Source: Serratia sp. M24T3
GTDB taxonomy: Bacteria > Pseudomonadota > Gammaproteobacteria > Enterobacterales > Enterobacteriaceae
Assembly (NCBI RefSeq): GCF_000257645.1
Contig: NZ_AJHJ01000019.1
Location: 1-64,000, forward strand
Direction: 5' to 3'
DNA length: 64,000 bases
Below, piece after piece: positions 27,322 to 36,587 of the stretch; the first letter of the stretch is position 1; every line of letters starts with the position of its first letter. A program made the translations under genes and the position numbers. Under the pieces are notes generated by a model that did no database searches, was not told the DNA's origin, and was given only the letters and a program-made list of their open reading frames with translations.

Positions 27322-29073
27322 ATGAGACGAGCAGTGACTATCGTTAACTATATCTCCCGTCGTTACCTGACAACATTTGCTTCGCTGTTGCTGATTGCCG
27401 TAAGCGGTTTATGGAATCCATTACCTGCGGCATTGGCTGCGATTCAACCGATTGCAGCCCCGGCAATGACCATCGTAAAGCCGGTAATCGACTGTGCCGA
27501 TCTGGCCAATGTTGACCTCTCGGCTATTGGCGGAGCAGGTAGCAAAATCATGTCAGTCAGGGAAGTGGTTAAAGGCGATATTTTTTGCGAAGTTAAAGGT
27601 TTGCTCAAGCCAACCATCAATTTCACCGTTTTATTGCCGATTAACAGCTGGAGTCAAAGATACTTGCAGGTGGGCTGCGGCGGGCTGTGTGGGCGAGTAT
27701 TGCTGCAGCTAGACGGCGCGGCAGGATGCAGGCCGCTTGAAACTAGCGGCTTTGTCATTGCCGCAACCGATATGGGCCACGTCACTGGCGAGGCAAACTT
27801 CGGCAATAATCCGCAAAAAAGACGCGACTTTGCCTATCGCAGCGTACATCTCACCAGCGTTGCGACCAAACAGCTTATTACGACTTACTATGGACGAGCA
27901 GCGGCTTACTCTTATTTCAGCGGGTGTTCTGACGGGGGGCGTGAAGCATTAGTCGAGGCACAACGTTATCCCCACGATTTCAACGGGATTATCGCGGGTG
28001 CGCCGGTTAACAACTTTCAGGTGCACAAAGCGTTGGATCACGGCTGGGAAGCGGTTTCCAATACCGATGCCAGCGGTAATGCCATCATTACCGCGCAACT
28101 TTTGCCGCTGATTCACCAGGCAGTCTTGCAGCAGTGTGATGCACAGGATGGTCAAAAAGACGGCCTGATTGCTGACCCGCAAAGCTGTCATTTTGATCCG
28201 TCGGTATTGAGCTGTGCCGATCTCAGCGCGGATAATATTGCCGGGGAAGATTGTCTGTCGGAACTGCAAATTAGTGTGCTGCGCAAAATTTATGGCGGCC
28301 CGCGCGATAGTGTTACTGGTCAGCGCTTGACGGCGGGCGGCCCATTGCCGGGCTCAGAGCTTGGATGGGCAGGACTCTTTGTGCCGAGGAAAACTGGCGA
28401 TCTGAATTACAGTCAGGGGGTGGCGCTGTCGACGTTGAAATATCTAAATTATGAGAAAAATCCACCGGCTAGTTTTACGCTGAAAGATTTGAAGTTCAAT
28501 CAGCAGACGCTGGCCGAGCTGATTAAGCTGCATCCGTTGTACGATTCCAGCAACTCCAGCCTGCAGGCGTTTTATGCCGCGGGCGGCAAACTGATTTTAT
28601 GGCACGGCTGGGCCGACCCAAGTATCACTCCACTTAACACGTTGGCCTATCACCTCGCAATCGGGCAAACCATGGGCACAGTCGAGCGTGATAAATTCGA
28701 ACGTCTTTATATGCTACCCGGTGTATATCATTGCTCCACCGGGCCTGGGCCTAGCCAGATTGATTTCCTGACGCCGATGCTTGAATGGGTTGAACAGGGC
28801 AAGGCACCTGATGCGCTGGTTTCCTATCAAACGGTGCCGGGGCAGAAAAGCAAAATTGTCACCAAGGCTTTGCAAGGGGATATGCGTCTCGAATACGTTG
28901 CCGAAGGTGCGCCTTCAAGACCGGTTTTCCCCTATCCAGACTACGCGGTTTACAGTGGTAGAGGAGATGAGGGGCAGGCGGCGAGCTATTTGCGAAAACG
29001 ACTGGCGACCGTGCCGACCCGCTATCCGTGGTTGGGTGATAAAATGTTTACGCCATATCAGGTGATGAATTAA
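27322..29073 (+). CDS. Tannase/feruloyl esterase family protein, exported
   Basis: 583 residues (590 from an alternative GTG at 27301). A hydrophobic segment near residues 20-40 followed by PAALAA indicates export. The alpha/beta-hydrolase triad of the family is visible: nucleophile Ser near residue 203 in FSGCSDGGREA, Asp in HGWADPSITP and His in GVYHCSTGPGP. The Cys next to Ser and the Cys after His form the CS-D-HC disulfide typical of tannases and feruloyl esterases. Predicted to hydrolyse gallate or hydroxycinnamate esters from plant material in the periplasm or outside. Its 3' end overlaps the convergent LysR gene by 26 bases. Confidence 0.88.
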   Translation: MRRAVTIVNYISRRYLTTFASLLLIAVSGLWNPLPAALAAIQPIAAPAMTIVKPVIDCADLANVDLSAIGGAGSKIMSVREVVKGDIFCEVKGLLKPTINFTVLLPINSWSQRYLQVGCGGLCGRVLLQLDGAAGCRPLETSGFVIAATDMGHVTGEANFGNNPQKRRDFAYRSVHLTSVATKQLITTYYGRAAAYSYFSGCSDGGREALVEAQRYPHDFNGIIAGAPVNNFQVHKALDHGWEAVSNTDASGNAIITAQLLPLIHQAVLQQCDAQDGQKDGLIADPQSCHFDPSVLSCADLSADNIAGEDCLSELQISVLRKIYGGPRDSVTGQRLTAGGPLPGSELGWAGLFVPRKTGDLNYSQGVALSTLKYLNYEKNPPASFTLKDLKFNQQTLAELIKLHPLYDSSNSSLQAFYAAGGKLILWHGWADPSITPLNTLAYHLAIGQTMGTVERDKFERLYMLPGVYHCSTGPGPSQIDFLTPMLEWVEQGKAPDALVSYQTVPGQKSKIVTKALQGDMRLEYVAEGAPSRPVFPYPDYAVYSGRGDEGQAASYLRKRLATVPTRYPWLGDKMFTPYQVMN

Positions 29074-29986
29074 GGGGCTGAAAAGGTAATAGGCCCTCGT
29101 ATTCCAGCAACCAACGTTTAAACAGTTTTGTGGCGCGGTTTTCGTGGCGTTGCTGCGGCGTAACCAGATAAAATCCGCCGCCCTGTTGTGCCGATGCAGC
29201 ACAGGCGCGTACCAGACTGCCCTGTTTCAAGGGGCGATCGATAATGCGTTTCCAGGCCAACGCAATGCCAACCCCTTGAATTGCCAGCTCAATCAGCGGA
29301 GGGTAATGATTAACGCGTAAGGTGTTGCTTAGGTTAATGGGCGGCAATCCGTTGAGGTCCAGCCATTCCTGCCAGCCAATCCACTGGCGCTGTGCATCTT
29401 CAAGAACCAGCAAGGTTTCCTGCGCTAACTCCTGCGGTGAAAAGGCTTCTTTACCTGCAAGATATTCTGGTGAACACACCGGGAATATCTCCTCGTCAAA
29501 CAGACGAATAGTATCAAAATGAATAATATTGCTTTGCTTGAGGTAATACATTCCAACGTCAAATTCAAAGCTGGAGAGGGTGCTAATACCGTCGCGCATA
29601 ATCAGGTTAAAACGAATATCGGGATAAGCCTGACGAAAAGCGCTAAGCCGCTCGGGGATCCAAAATTGCGCAATGCCGGATGAGCAGGCGAGATTAATCT
29701 CATTCTCTCCAGCGTGCTTCATCACTCTGGCAGTGGCGTCTGCGCACTCTTCCAGCAGGTAGCGCACCCGATGCAGATAACGTTCACCGGCGGTGGTCAA
29801 AACCAGTCCGTTGTGTTGCCGCAGCATCAGGGTTCGCCCCAGAGACTGTTCGAGTGTGGCTATCTGCCTGCTGACTGCGCTTTGAGTCAGGTTGAGTTCT
29901 TCGCCGGCACGGGTAAAACTTCCCAGTCGAACGGTGGCTTCGAAGGCGACCAGAGTATGTAAAGGAGGAAGGGGGGATAACGCCAT
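29048..29986 (-). CDS. LysR-family transcriptional regulator, GcvA-like
   Basis: 312 residues. N-terminal winged helix (LHTLVAFEATVRLGSFTRAGEEL, then TQSAVSRQIATLEQSLGRTLM), then a periplasmic-binding-like effector domain. The ATG at 29986 is preferred to a TTG at 30010. The N-terminal pattern PPLHTLVAFEA is that of the GcvA subgroup. It is convergent with the tannase gene, with overlapping ends, and is the nearest regulator to the tannase, amidohydrolase and MFS genes; control of them is possible but not shown. Confidence 0.85.
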   Translation of the reverse strand: MALSPLPPLHTLVAFEATVRLGSFTRAGEELNLTQSAVSRQIATLEQSLGRTLMLRQHNGLVLTTAGERYLHRVRYLLEECADATARVMKHAGENEINLACSSGIAQFWIPERLSAFRQAYPDIRFNLIMRDGISTLSSFEFDVGMYYLKQSNIIHFDTIRLFDEEIFPVCSPEYLAGKEAFSPQELAQETLLVLEDAQRQWIGWQEWLDLNGLPPINLSNTLRVNHYPPLIELAIQGVGIALAWKRIIDRPLKQGSLVRACAASAQQGGGFYLVTPQQRHENRATKLFKRWLLEYEGLLPFQPLNSSPDMA

Positions 29987-30304
29987 ATTACTGTTCTTTT
30001 TATTGTGCAAACATGATTGGTAATATGAGCAAGATGATTTAACCGGTCAATCTCTCTGGCTGTTCCTGCCAGTAGATTTTCTTATACTTGCGTGTGGAGT
30101 CTACGTTGTTGAGGTTGGTGCAGTCGCTATGAAAGTGTTCACTTACCCGCAAACGCAGGGCACATCTGATGCAATAACTATCTTGTGACAGACTTTGTCA
30201 CAAATGCGCCCAGTAAATCCGAGTGCGCGGAGCATTTTACTCCCTTATAATTCGCCAGCAGTATTCGCCGTTATATTAATGACAACTTTTTTAAATACAG
30301 AGCA
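29987..30304. other. Divergent lysR/pbpG spacer
   Basis: 318 bases without a gene. A TATAAT at 30246-30251 is a candidate -10 of pbpG, without a convincing -35. GTGACAGACTTTGTCAC near 30185-30201 is an imperfect inverted repeat that could be an operator. Confidence 0.4.
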
Positions 30305-31243
30305 ATGCATGTGAAAATCCGTCTTTTGGTACTGAGCTTTTTAGCCCTCAATGCAAGCATGATGATGCCTGTCGATGCCATGGCTGGCAGCAAGACGCCG
30401 GTTGTCGCTCCTTTAGTTCAAATCGCTTCTGGCAGTGCCATGGTGGTTGATCTCAAAACCCATGAAGTGATTTATTCGCGCGATCCCGATCAGGTCAGGC
30501 CGATTGCCTCCCTGACAAAACTGATGACGGCGATGGTGACTCTTGATGCCAAGCAGCCGCTCGATGAAGTGATCTCGGTTGATATCCATAATACTCCCGA
30601 GATGCGCGGCGTGTTTTCCCGCGTCAAAGTAAACAGTGAAATTACTCGCCGCCAGATGATCCAGTTGGCTTTAATGTCTTCTGAAAACCGTGCCGCGGCC
30701 AGTCTGGCTGCGCACTATCCGGGTGGCTACGACGCGTTTATTCGTGCGATGAATGCCAAGGCGAAAGCGTTGGGGATGACGCACACTCATTACGTTGAGC
30801 CGACCGGTCTTTCCATTAATAACGTATCTACGGCGCGTGATTTGACTCGCCTGCTGATGGCAACCCGAATGTATCCGCTGATCGGTGAGCTGAGTACCAC
30901 TCAGGAAAAAACGGCAGTGTTTAGCCATCCGGCCTACGCGCTACCGTTTCGCAATACCAATCATCTGATCATGAATAATAAGTGGGATATTCAGGTGACC
31001 AAGACCGGTTATACCGATGAGGCGGGGCATTGTCTCGCGATGCGTACCGTAATTAACGGTAAGCCGGTAACGCTGGTGGTATTGGACGCGTTCGGCAAGT
31101 TTACCGCTTTTGCCGATGCTTCAAGGCTGCGTACCTGGATGGAAACGGGTAAGAGCGTGCCGGTGCCGCAAATAGCTAAAGTTTATCGCAAAGAGAAAGA
31201 CCAGCGCCGCACTGAGCCCACAGTAGAGCAGGCCACCGACTAA
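30305..31243 (+). CDS. pbpG: PbpG, D-alanyl-D-alanine endopeptidase (PBP7)
   Basis: 312 residues with a signal peptide (to about MAGS, residue 28). The penicillin-binding motifs are SxxK at 69-72 (SLTK), SxN at 126-128 (SEN) and KTG at 233-235. It cleaves D-Ala-meso-DAP cross-links of peptidoglycan in the periplasm. Sequence follows E. coli PbpG along its length ([53 protein letters not shown]). pbpG, yohC and dld are also neighbours in E. coli; here they are separated by inserted genes. Confidence 0.95.
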   Translation: MHVKIRLLVLSFLALNASMMMPVDAMAGSKTPVVAPLVQIASGSAMVVDLKTHEVIYSRDPDQVRPIASLTKLMTAMVTLDAKQPLDEVISVDIHNTPEMRGVFSRVKVNSEITRRQMIQLALMSSENRAAASLAAHYPGGYDAFIRAMNAKAKALGMTHTHYVEPTGLSINNVSTARDLTRLLMATRMYPLIGELSTTQEKTAVFSHPAYALPFRNTNHLIMNNKWDIQVTKTGYTDEAGHCLAMRTVINGKPVTLVVLDAFGKFTAFADASRLRTWMETGKSVPVPQIAKVYRKEKDQRRTEPTVEQATD

Positions 31244-31259
31244 TAGAAGACAGGTCGAA

Positions 31260-31296
31260 ATATCCACCCGGCAGAGTCCAACGCCGGGTGGATATT
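31260..31296. terminator. Strong stem-loop between pbpG and yohP
   Basis: A perfect 13-base stem ATATCCACCCGGC / GCCGGGTGGATAT around a 10-base loop. T-runs are short on both sides. It separates convergent pbpG and yohP and probably serves both as a 3' end. Confidence 0.7.
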
Positions 31297-31335
31297 ATCT
31301 GAGAAAATCAGGTAGAGGTAATCAGAGAGGAAACG

Positions 31336-31419
31336 TTAGAAGATAAGTTTAAATACGCCCGTTATGGTCAGCAGACCAACGATAAAGATAATGGCAATAA
31401 TCCATAGAAAGATTTTCAT
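31336..31419 (-). CDS. yohP: YohP, 27-residue inner membrane protein
   Basis: Short gene. Translation from the ATG at 31419 gives a 27-residue peptide, MKIFLWIIAIIFIV followed by GLLTITGVFKLIF. This closely matches E. coli YohP (27 residues, same GVFK-IF end), a small membrane protein studied as a model for post-translational membrane insertion. AAGGAG lies 5-6 bases upstream of the start. Nearly the whole peptide is one membrane helix with Lys at both ends. Confidence 0.9.
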   Translation of the reverse strand: MKIFLWIIAIIFIVGLLTITGVFKLIF

Positions 31420-31540
31420 ATTTTCTCCTTGAGTAGGTACGCCGCAGAATAAGCATCGCTAATTCAATGATATTCATTACTCAAGTATAGTTCCTGTCTG
31501 TAAAAATTCCTTTCAAGCCACAAATTTACGCGACATCACT

Positions 31541-32182
31541 TCAGGCAGTTTCAGGTGACATTGCCGCGCGCAGCCCACACAGCGGGCTGGTCAACGGGAT
31601 CCCAAATTGCGTGAGATTCGCCGCTCCTGCCATCGAAGCCTGGGCTAGCACTACCACTTCGGCACCATTTTGATAAGCCTTGTCTGCGGCAGCGGCAATC
31701 AGCTGCAAATATCCGGCGCTGTTCCCCTGTTTGAAACGCTCCCAGGCCTCGGCGACCCATGAAAAACTGATATCAGCCTCTCTCTCGCCCTGAACGTCAG
31801 CAAACAGCTTTAAGGTGGGGCCTTTTGTCGTCTCAACGGCATACAGCACGGTAATGTGCCCCTCTGCGGCCAGCGCGGTTTCAGCCAATGCCCGGTCGAC
31901 GCGCAGCATACGCACCGACGTCTGTTTTGCCGCATCTTCCGCCGCCGGGCCTAACGTCGAGCAGGTCAACAAAACGACCTCTGCGTCTTCGGCAAGCTGC
32001 AAGAGAGTCTCAACCGTTTGCTGACGGATACTTTGTGTCAAACCTCCCGCCATCTCGCAAGCCTGCAATAAATCCTCTCTGACATGATGGCGAAGATACT
32101 GTGCAGGAATATTCAGTTCGACTGCCGCAGCTTTAAATACGGCAATATTGCTTTCGGCGGTGTGCAGTAAATGGATCCTCAT
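31541..32182 (-). CDS. Asp/Glu racemase superfamily protein
   Basis: 213 residues. LLTCSTLGPAAEDA near residue 72 carries the conserved catalytic-type Cys of the Asp/Glu/hydantoin racemase fold. The second site reads VVLAQASMAGAA, with Ala where two-base racemases have Cys, so simple racemization is uncertain. Arylmalonate decarboxylase and maleate isomerase relatives also vary there. Cytoplasmic. Its ATG follows GGGAG. Divergent from the gluconate dehydrogenase operon with 434 bases between. The substrate is not recognisable. Confidence 0.75.
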   Translation of the reverse strand: MRIHLLHTAESNIAVFKAAAVELNIPAQYLRHHVREDLLQACEMAGGLTQSIRQQTVETLLQLAEDAEVVLLTCSTLGPAAEDAAKQTSVRMLRVDRALAETALAAEGHITVLYAVETTKGPTLKLFADVQGEREADISFSWVAEAWERFKQGNSAGYLQLIAAAADKAYQNGAEVVVLAQASMAGAANLTQFGIPLTSPLCGLRAAMSPETA

Positions 32183-32488
32183 GAGCGCTCCCTGAAAGTC
32201 GTTTTATTAAATGTAATGTGCCTCACAAAGGTAATCGATTTTTCCCCGTGGAAGTGGTTTTTTTGTCAGTTAATGCTATCCCTTTTTATAGGGGTTTAAG
32301 ACCGCTCAAGTCAGATGTATTATTTGGTTCGTTTAATGACGCAGTAAAATAAAGGTCTTTTGTTTAAGTGTCGTTTAAACACCCCGATATTGCCTGTTTT
32401 GTGCACTTCCGAGCTGTAAATAAATGTTATTTACTATGAGCGCATTTTTCGTGGTTATTAATTAATTGAATTTAAAGTGTTTTTTAAT
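32183..32488. other. Gene-free part of the racemase/gluconate dehydrogenase divergent region
   Basis: AT-rich, no open frame worth calling. It should hold the minus-strand racemase promoter. Nothing else is supportable. Confidence 0.4.
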
Positions 32489-32538
32489 GTACCGCTTGGT
32501 ACGAAATTGATTACTTTCAGCTAACATCTCCGTATAAT
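32489..32538 (+). promoter_or_regulatory. Palindrome and -10 box of the gluconate dehydrogenase operon
   Basis: GTACC-N4-GGTAC (32489-32502) is a perfect inverted repeat just upstream of a possible -35 (TTACTT, 32511-32516) and a consensus -10 TATAAT (32533-32538), spacer 16. The position suits an operator. The regulator is unknown. Confidence 0.5.
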
Positions 32539-32616
32539 CTTTTTCACATTTTTCGGGCCCTTTTTTAGGTCCCGGCATTTACTCGTCATGTAATGTGCGT
32601 AACCAGGAGAAATATC

Positions 32617-33336
32617 GTGAAACGCAGACATTTTCTGACTTCCCTCGGTGTGTTGTTAGTCAGCACAGCCCTGAAAGTCAAAGCAAAAATCATCTCAGGC
32701 GGAATGCCATGGGTTGTCCATGCCGTCAGGCCACCTAAGCCGGTTGTTGCCGGTGGCTGGTTGTTCTTCAATCCGCTGGAGGTCACGACGATAGAAGCTA
32801 TCGCCGATCGCATAATTCCTGCAGATGAGCTGAGCATTGGCGGTAAAGAGGCTGGATGTGCGGTGTTTCTTGACCGCCAGTTAGCCGGTGATTACGGCAG
32901 CGCGGTTAGCGTTTATCGCCTTGGCCGTTTTGTTGAGGATGGTTTACCGCAGGCGGGCCCACAGTATAAAGACGTCCCTTCAGAACGTTATCGCCTGGGT
33001 CTGGCATCAATCAATGAAGCTTCCAAAGCACGTTACAGCGGCAAAACATTCAGTGAGCTGACCGCAGAGCAGCAGGATGATTTACTCAGCAAAATAGAAA
33101 CCGGTGACGTTCCTCTGGCTGGTGTCAACGGCAAATTCTTCTTTGCCCAGCTGATCCAGAACATGCGTGAAGGCTTCTTTGCCGACCCGATTTATGGCGG
33201 CAACAAAGATATGGCGAGCTGGAAAATGCTTGGCTTCCCGGGTGCGCAATATGACTTCCGAGACGTGATCGACCGTCGTGGTGAAGACCTGCACATCATC
33301 CCTGTGAGCATGGTCAGTAACTACAAAAAATCATAA
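32617..33336 (+). CDS. Gluconate 2-dehydrogenase subunit 3 (gamma, Tat-exported)
   Basis: 239 residues from the GTG at 32617, which has AGGAGA 7 bases upstream; the ATG at 32593 has none. The N-terminus KRRHFLTSLGVLLVSTA is a twin-arginine signal, and LEVTTIEAIADRIIPADE is the family signature of gluconate 2-dehydrogenase subunit 3. This small subunit escorts the flavoprotein through the Tat pathway. First gene of a three-gene operon whose complex oxidises a sugar acid or sugar in the periplasm and passes electrons to quinone. Confidence 0.88.
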   Translation: MKRRHFLTSLGVLLVSTALKVKAKIISGGMPWVVHAVRPPKPVVAGGWLFFNPLEVTTIEAIADRIIPADELSIGGKEAGCAVFLDRQLAGDYGSAVSVYRLGRFVEDGLPQAGPQYKDVPSERYRLGLASINEASKARYSGKTFSELTAEQQDDLLSKIETGDVPLAGVNGKFFFAQLIQNMREGFFADPIYGGNKDMASWKMLGFPGAQYDFRDVIDRRGEDLHIIPVSMVSNYKKS

Positions 33337-33381
33337 AAAGCCGGTCATCGAGCGGGCATTAGATTCACCTGGAGAGAATTT

Positions 33382-35154
33382 ATGAGCAAAGTAAGAGAGA
33401 AGGTCGACGCGGTTATCGTCGGTCTCGGTTGGGCAGGTTCGTTGATGGCTAACGAACTGACACAGGCTGGTTTAAACGTTGTCGCAATTGAGCGTGGCTC
33501 CTGGCGCGATACCAGCACCGATTTCCCAACCACTATCGATACCGACGAACTCCGTTTCATCAGCCGTCGTGCAATTTTGCAGCCGACCGCTGTCGAAACC
33601 ATGACCTTCCGTAATAACCCGATTCAACAAGCATTGCCGCTGCGTGAGTTCAATACTTATCAGTTCGGTATGAACGTTGGCGGTGCGGGTACGCACTGGA
33701 ATGCCATGACCTGGCGCTTCCTGCCGAACGACTTCCAGACCTATTCCAATACTGTAGAACGTTACGGTAAGCACAAGTTCCTGGAAGGCATGCAGGTGCA
33801 GGACTGGGGCGTCACCTATAACGATCTCGAACCGTTCTATGACAAATTCGAACGTTTTGCCGGTACTTCAGGCAAAGCCGGTAATATCAAAGGCGAGAAA
33901 ATCGACGGTGGTAACGTCTTCGAAGGTCCGCGCAGCCGTGATTATCCCCTGCCTGCACTGAAGCGTACTCAGCTGTCGATGATTTTCGACAAGGCGACCC
34001 GCGAGATGGGCCTGCACCCATTTGCAGTGCCGGCCGGCAACACTTCTGGCGCGTATACCAATACGCTGGGCATCAACATGGCGCCGTGCACCTACTGCGG
34101 TTATTGCGAATTCTTCGGCTGTGGTAACTGGTCCAAGAGCAGCCCAAATGCCTGTATCTTGCCTGCGGTAATGCAGCGTCCAAACTTCTCGGTGATCACT
34201 GATTCTGAAGTACTGCGCGTTAACAAAGCGGCAGACGGTAAAACCGCGACCGGCGTAACCTTTATCGGCAGCGACGGCGTAGAATGGGAACAACCGGCAG
34301 ATATCGTGGTTATCTCGGCTTATCAATTCGATAACGTCCGCCTGATGTTGCTTTCCGGCATTGGCCAACCTTACAACCATGCAACCGGTGAAGGTGTGGT
34401 AGGCCGTAACTACGCCTATCAAACGATTTCGGGTGCTGGCGTATTCTTCGAAAACGAAAATCTTAACCCATTCATCGGCGCGGGCGCTTTGGCGCAGGCG
34501 GTTGATGATTACAACAGTGATAACTTTGACCACACCAACCACGATTTCATCGGCGGCGGCGTGGCACTGGTTCACTCCACCAACGGTCGTCCAATCACCT
34601 TGTCAGGCGCTGTCCCTCCGGGCACCCCAAAGTGGGGTTCCAAGTGGAAGCAGGCAGCCAAAGACAGCTACCAGAACTACAACTCTGTTTATGTGATGGG
34701 CAACAGCTATCCACATCGCGACGTGTTCCTCGATCTGGATCCAGAATATAAAGACCGTCACGGCCAGCCTCTGCTGCGTGTGACCTTTGACTGGATTGAA
34801 AACGACAAGCGTTCCGGTAAATTCATGGCCGACCGTTCAGTTGAAATCGGTCACGCAATGGGCGCTAAAACCGTGGTTCGTCAAGAACCTACCGCTGCAC
34901 CATTCTCGCCGATGGATAACCTGTCATCGCACACAACCGGCGGTGCATGTATGGGCGATGATCCGAAAACCAGCGCGGTTAACCGTTATCTGCAAAGCTG
35001 GGATGTGCACAATGTCTTCGTATGTGGCGCATCGGCATTTGCCAACAACGGCGGTTACAATCCGACCGGTACCGTTGGCGCACTGACCCTGTGGGCGGCT
35101 GAGGCTATCAAGACTCAGTATCTGAAATCTCCTGGTCCATTGGTGAGGGTGTAA
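33382..35154 (+). CDS. Gluconate 2-dehydrogenase flavoprotein subunit (GMC oxidoreductase)
   Basis: 590 residues. FAD-binding loop VIVGLGWAGSLMANEL at 10-25, NVGGAGTHWNAMTWR as in the GMC family, a cluster-type Cys motif CTYCGYCEFFGCGNW, and the C-terminal active-site block SHTTGGACMGDDP and NNGGYNPTGTVGALTL. The catalytic subunit of membrane-bound gluconate (or 2-ketogluconate, sorbitol) dehydrogenase. Subunit order and lack of its own signal fit co-export with subunit 3. It is followed two bases later by the cytochrome gene. Exact substrate cannot be fixed because the paralogous complexes look alike. Confidence 0.9.
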   Translation: MSKVREKVDAVIVGLGWAGSLMANELTQAGLNVVAIERGSWRDTSTDFPTTIDTDELRFISRRAILQPTAVETMTFRNNPIQQALPLREFNTYQFGMNVGGAGTHWNAMTWRFLPNDFQTYSNTVERYGKHKFLEGMQVQDWGVTYNDLEPFYDKFERFAGTSGKAGNIKGEKIDGGNVFEGPRSRDYPLPALKRTQLSMIFDKATREMGLHPFAVPAGNTSGAYTNTLGINMAPCTYCGYCEFFGCGNWSKSSPNACILPAVMQRPNFSVITDSEVLRVNKAADGKTATGVTFIGSDGVEWEQPADIVVISAYQFDNVRLMLLSGIGQPYNHATGEGVVGRNYAYQTISGAGVFFENENLNPFIGAGALAQAVDDYNSDNFDHTNHDFIGGGVALVHSTNGRPITLSGAVPPGTPKWGSKWKQAAKDSYQNYNSVYVMGNSYPHRDVFLDLDPEYKDRHGQPLLRVTFDWIENDKRSGKFMADRSVEIGHAMGAKTVVRQEPTAAPFSPMDNLSSHTTGGACMGDDPKTSAVNRYLQSWDVHNVFVCGASAFANNGGYNPTGTVGALTLWAAEAIKTQYLKSPGPLVRV

Positions 35155-35156
35155 GC

Positions 35157-36467
35157 ATGGGCGTTAAGAAGACGATAGCTTCGGTAGTTGGCGTTGTTGC
35201 TGTGGTTGGACTGGGATTTGTCGGTTATAAAACCTGGCACAACGCCCATCAGACTTACTCTTTCCAGGCACCGGTTTCTACCGGCATGACGGGTCAAACG
35301 GCTATCGAACGCGGTAAGTATCTGGCGCAGGCCGGTGACTGTGTGGCCTGTCATACGGCACCGGGCGGCAAACCGTTCGCTGGTGGATTGGGGCTGAGCA
35401 CGCCGTTTGGTGTGATTTATGCAACCAATATTACTCCGGATAAAGATACCGGGATTGGTGGCTGGACCGATCAGCAGTTTATGGATGCAGTGCGAAAAGG
35501 TAAGGGCGTTCACGGAGAGAATCTGTATCCGGCGATGCCTTACAACGTTTATACCCAGGTAAGCGATGCCGATCTGAAAGATCTGAAAGCCTATCTGGAT
35601 AGCGTGCCTGCGGTGCATTACGACGGTCCTAAAACCGACCTGCCATTCCCGTATAACATCCGCCTGATGATGTTTGGCTGGAACCTGCTGTTCCTGGATA
35701 ACGCACCGTTCAAAGCCGATCCTAAACAGTCGGATCAGTGGAATCGCGGCGCATATCTGGTTGAAGGACTGGGTCACTGTACTTCGTGTCACACCGCTAA
35801 AAACCTGCTGGGCGCTGATAACTTTGGTGTTCACCTGCAAGGGTCGCAGCTCGAAGGCTGGCTGGCTCCGGAAATCACCGGTAATACCCGTCAGGGCGTT
35901 GGCGCGTGGAGTAACGATGAGTTGGTAGATTACCTGAAAACCGGTGCTAACGACAAAACTGTGGCAGCTGGCCCAATGGCTGAAGCGGTACACAACTCTC
36001 TACAACACCTGAACAAGCAGGATCTGACGGCAATTGCGGTTTATCTGAAGAGCTTGCCGGGCAGCAAAGACGAGACCCAGACGCTGGTTAACACTCAGGA
36101 CGTAATGGCGCGAGGTAAAGACATCTACCTGAGCAACTGCGCGGCCTGCCACCAGTCTAACGGTGAAGGCGTGCGCAACATGGTGCCAGCACTGAAGGGA
36201 AATAACGCATTGCAGGCCGAAGCTCCAACCAACGTGTTGCACGTTATTATGGTTGGCGCGCAGGGCGCAGCAACGGACAGCAACCCAACCAGCGCAGCAA
36301 TGCCTGAGTTTGGCTGGAAGCTGACCGACCAGCAGGCGGCGGATGTCAGCACCTACGTGCGTAATAGCTGGGGCAACGCGGCTCCATTGGTTACTGCAGA
36401 GCAGGCGGCGGACGCGCGCAAACTGCTTAAAGGTGATGCAGCACTGCAAAATCCAGCAACTAAGTAA
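35157..36467 (+). CDS. Gluconate 2-dehydrogenase cytochrome c subunit
   Basis: 436 residues. N-terminal membrane segment (5-24) and three CxxCH haem c sites at 62-66 (CVACH), 208-212 (CTSCH) and 328-332 (CAACH). This tri-haem layout is that of the cytochrome subunit of gluconate, sorbitol and alcohol dehydrogenases of acetic acid bacteria and enterobacteria. It transfers electrons from the flavoprotein to ubiquinone at the periplasmic face. Last gene of the operon, followed by a strong terminator. Confidence 0.93.
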   Translation: MGVKKTIASVVGVVAVVGLGFVGYKTWHNAHQTYSFQAPVSTGMTGQTAIERGKYLAQAGDCVACHTAPGGKPFAGGLGLSTPFGVIYATNITPDKDTGIGGWTDQQFMDAVRKGKGVHGENLYPAMPYNVYTQVSDADLKDLKAYLDSVPAVHYDGPKTDLPFPYNIRLMMFGWNLLFLDNAPFKADPKQSDQWNRGAYLVEGLGHCTSCHTAKNLLGADNFGVHLQGSQLEGWLAPEITGNTRQGVGAWSNDELVDYLKTGANDKTVAAGPMAEAVHNSLQHLNKQDLTAIAVYLKSLPGSKDETQTLVNTQDVMARGKDIYLSNCAACHQSNGEGVRNMVPALKGNNALQAEAPTNVLHVIMVGAQGAATDSNPTSAAMPEFGWKLTDQQAADVSTYVRNSWGNAAPLVTAEQAADARKLLKGDAALQNPATK

Positions 36468-36484
36468 ACGCTGGAACATAATGG

Positions 36485-36511
36485 AAAGGCTCCCGAGGGA
36501 GCCTTTTTTAT
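36485..36511 (+). terminator. Intrinsic terminator of the gluconate dehydrogenase operon
   Basis: AAGGCTCCC pairs with GGGAGCCTT, followed by a T-run. Confidence 0.92.
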
Positions 36512-36587
36512 TGAAAAAAACGGGTGCTTAAGAATCTACGCCAACAACGTTCAACAGACGGGAGCGAACCCCCGCCGTTGAGTCGCA

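Noticed and set aside
33868-34575. 235-codon open frame on the minus strand inside the GMC flavoprotein gene
   Set aside because: It is antisense to a well-recognised gene, has no family signature, and arises from codon bias of the real frame.
35115-35993. 292-codon open frame on the minus strand inside the cytochrome c gene
   Set aside because: Shadow of the tri-haem cytochrome; no recognisable motif and no ribosome binding site that stands out.
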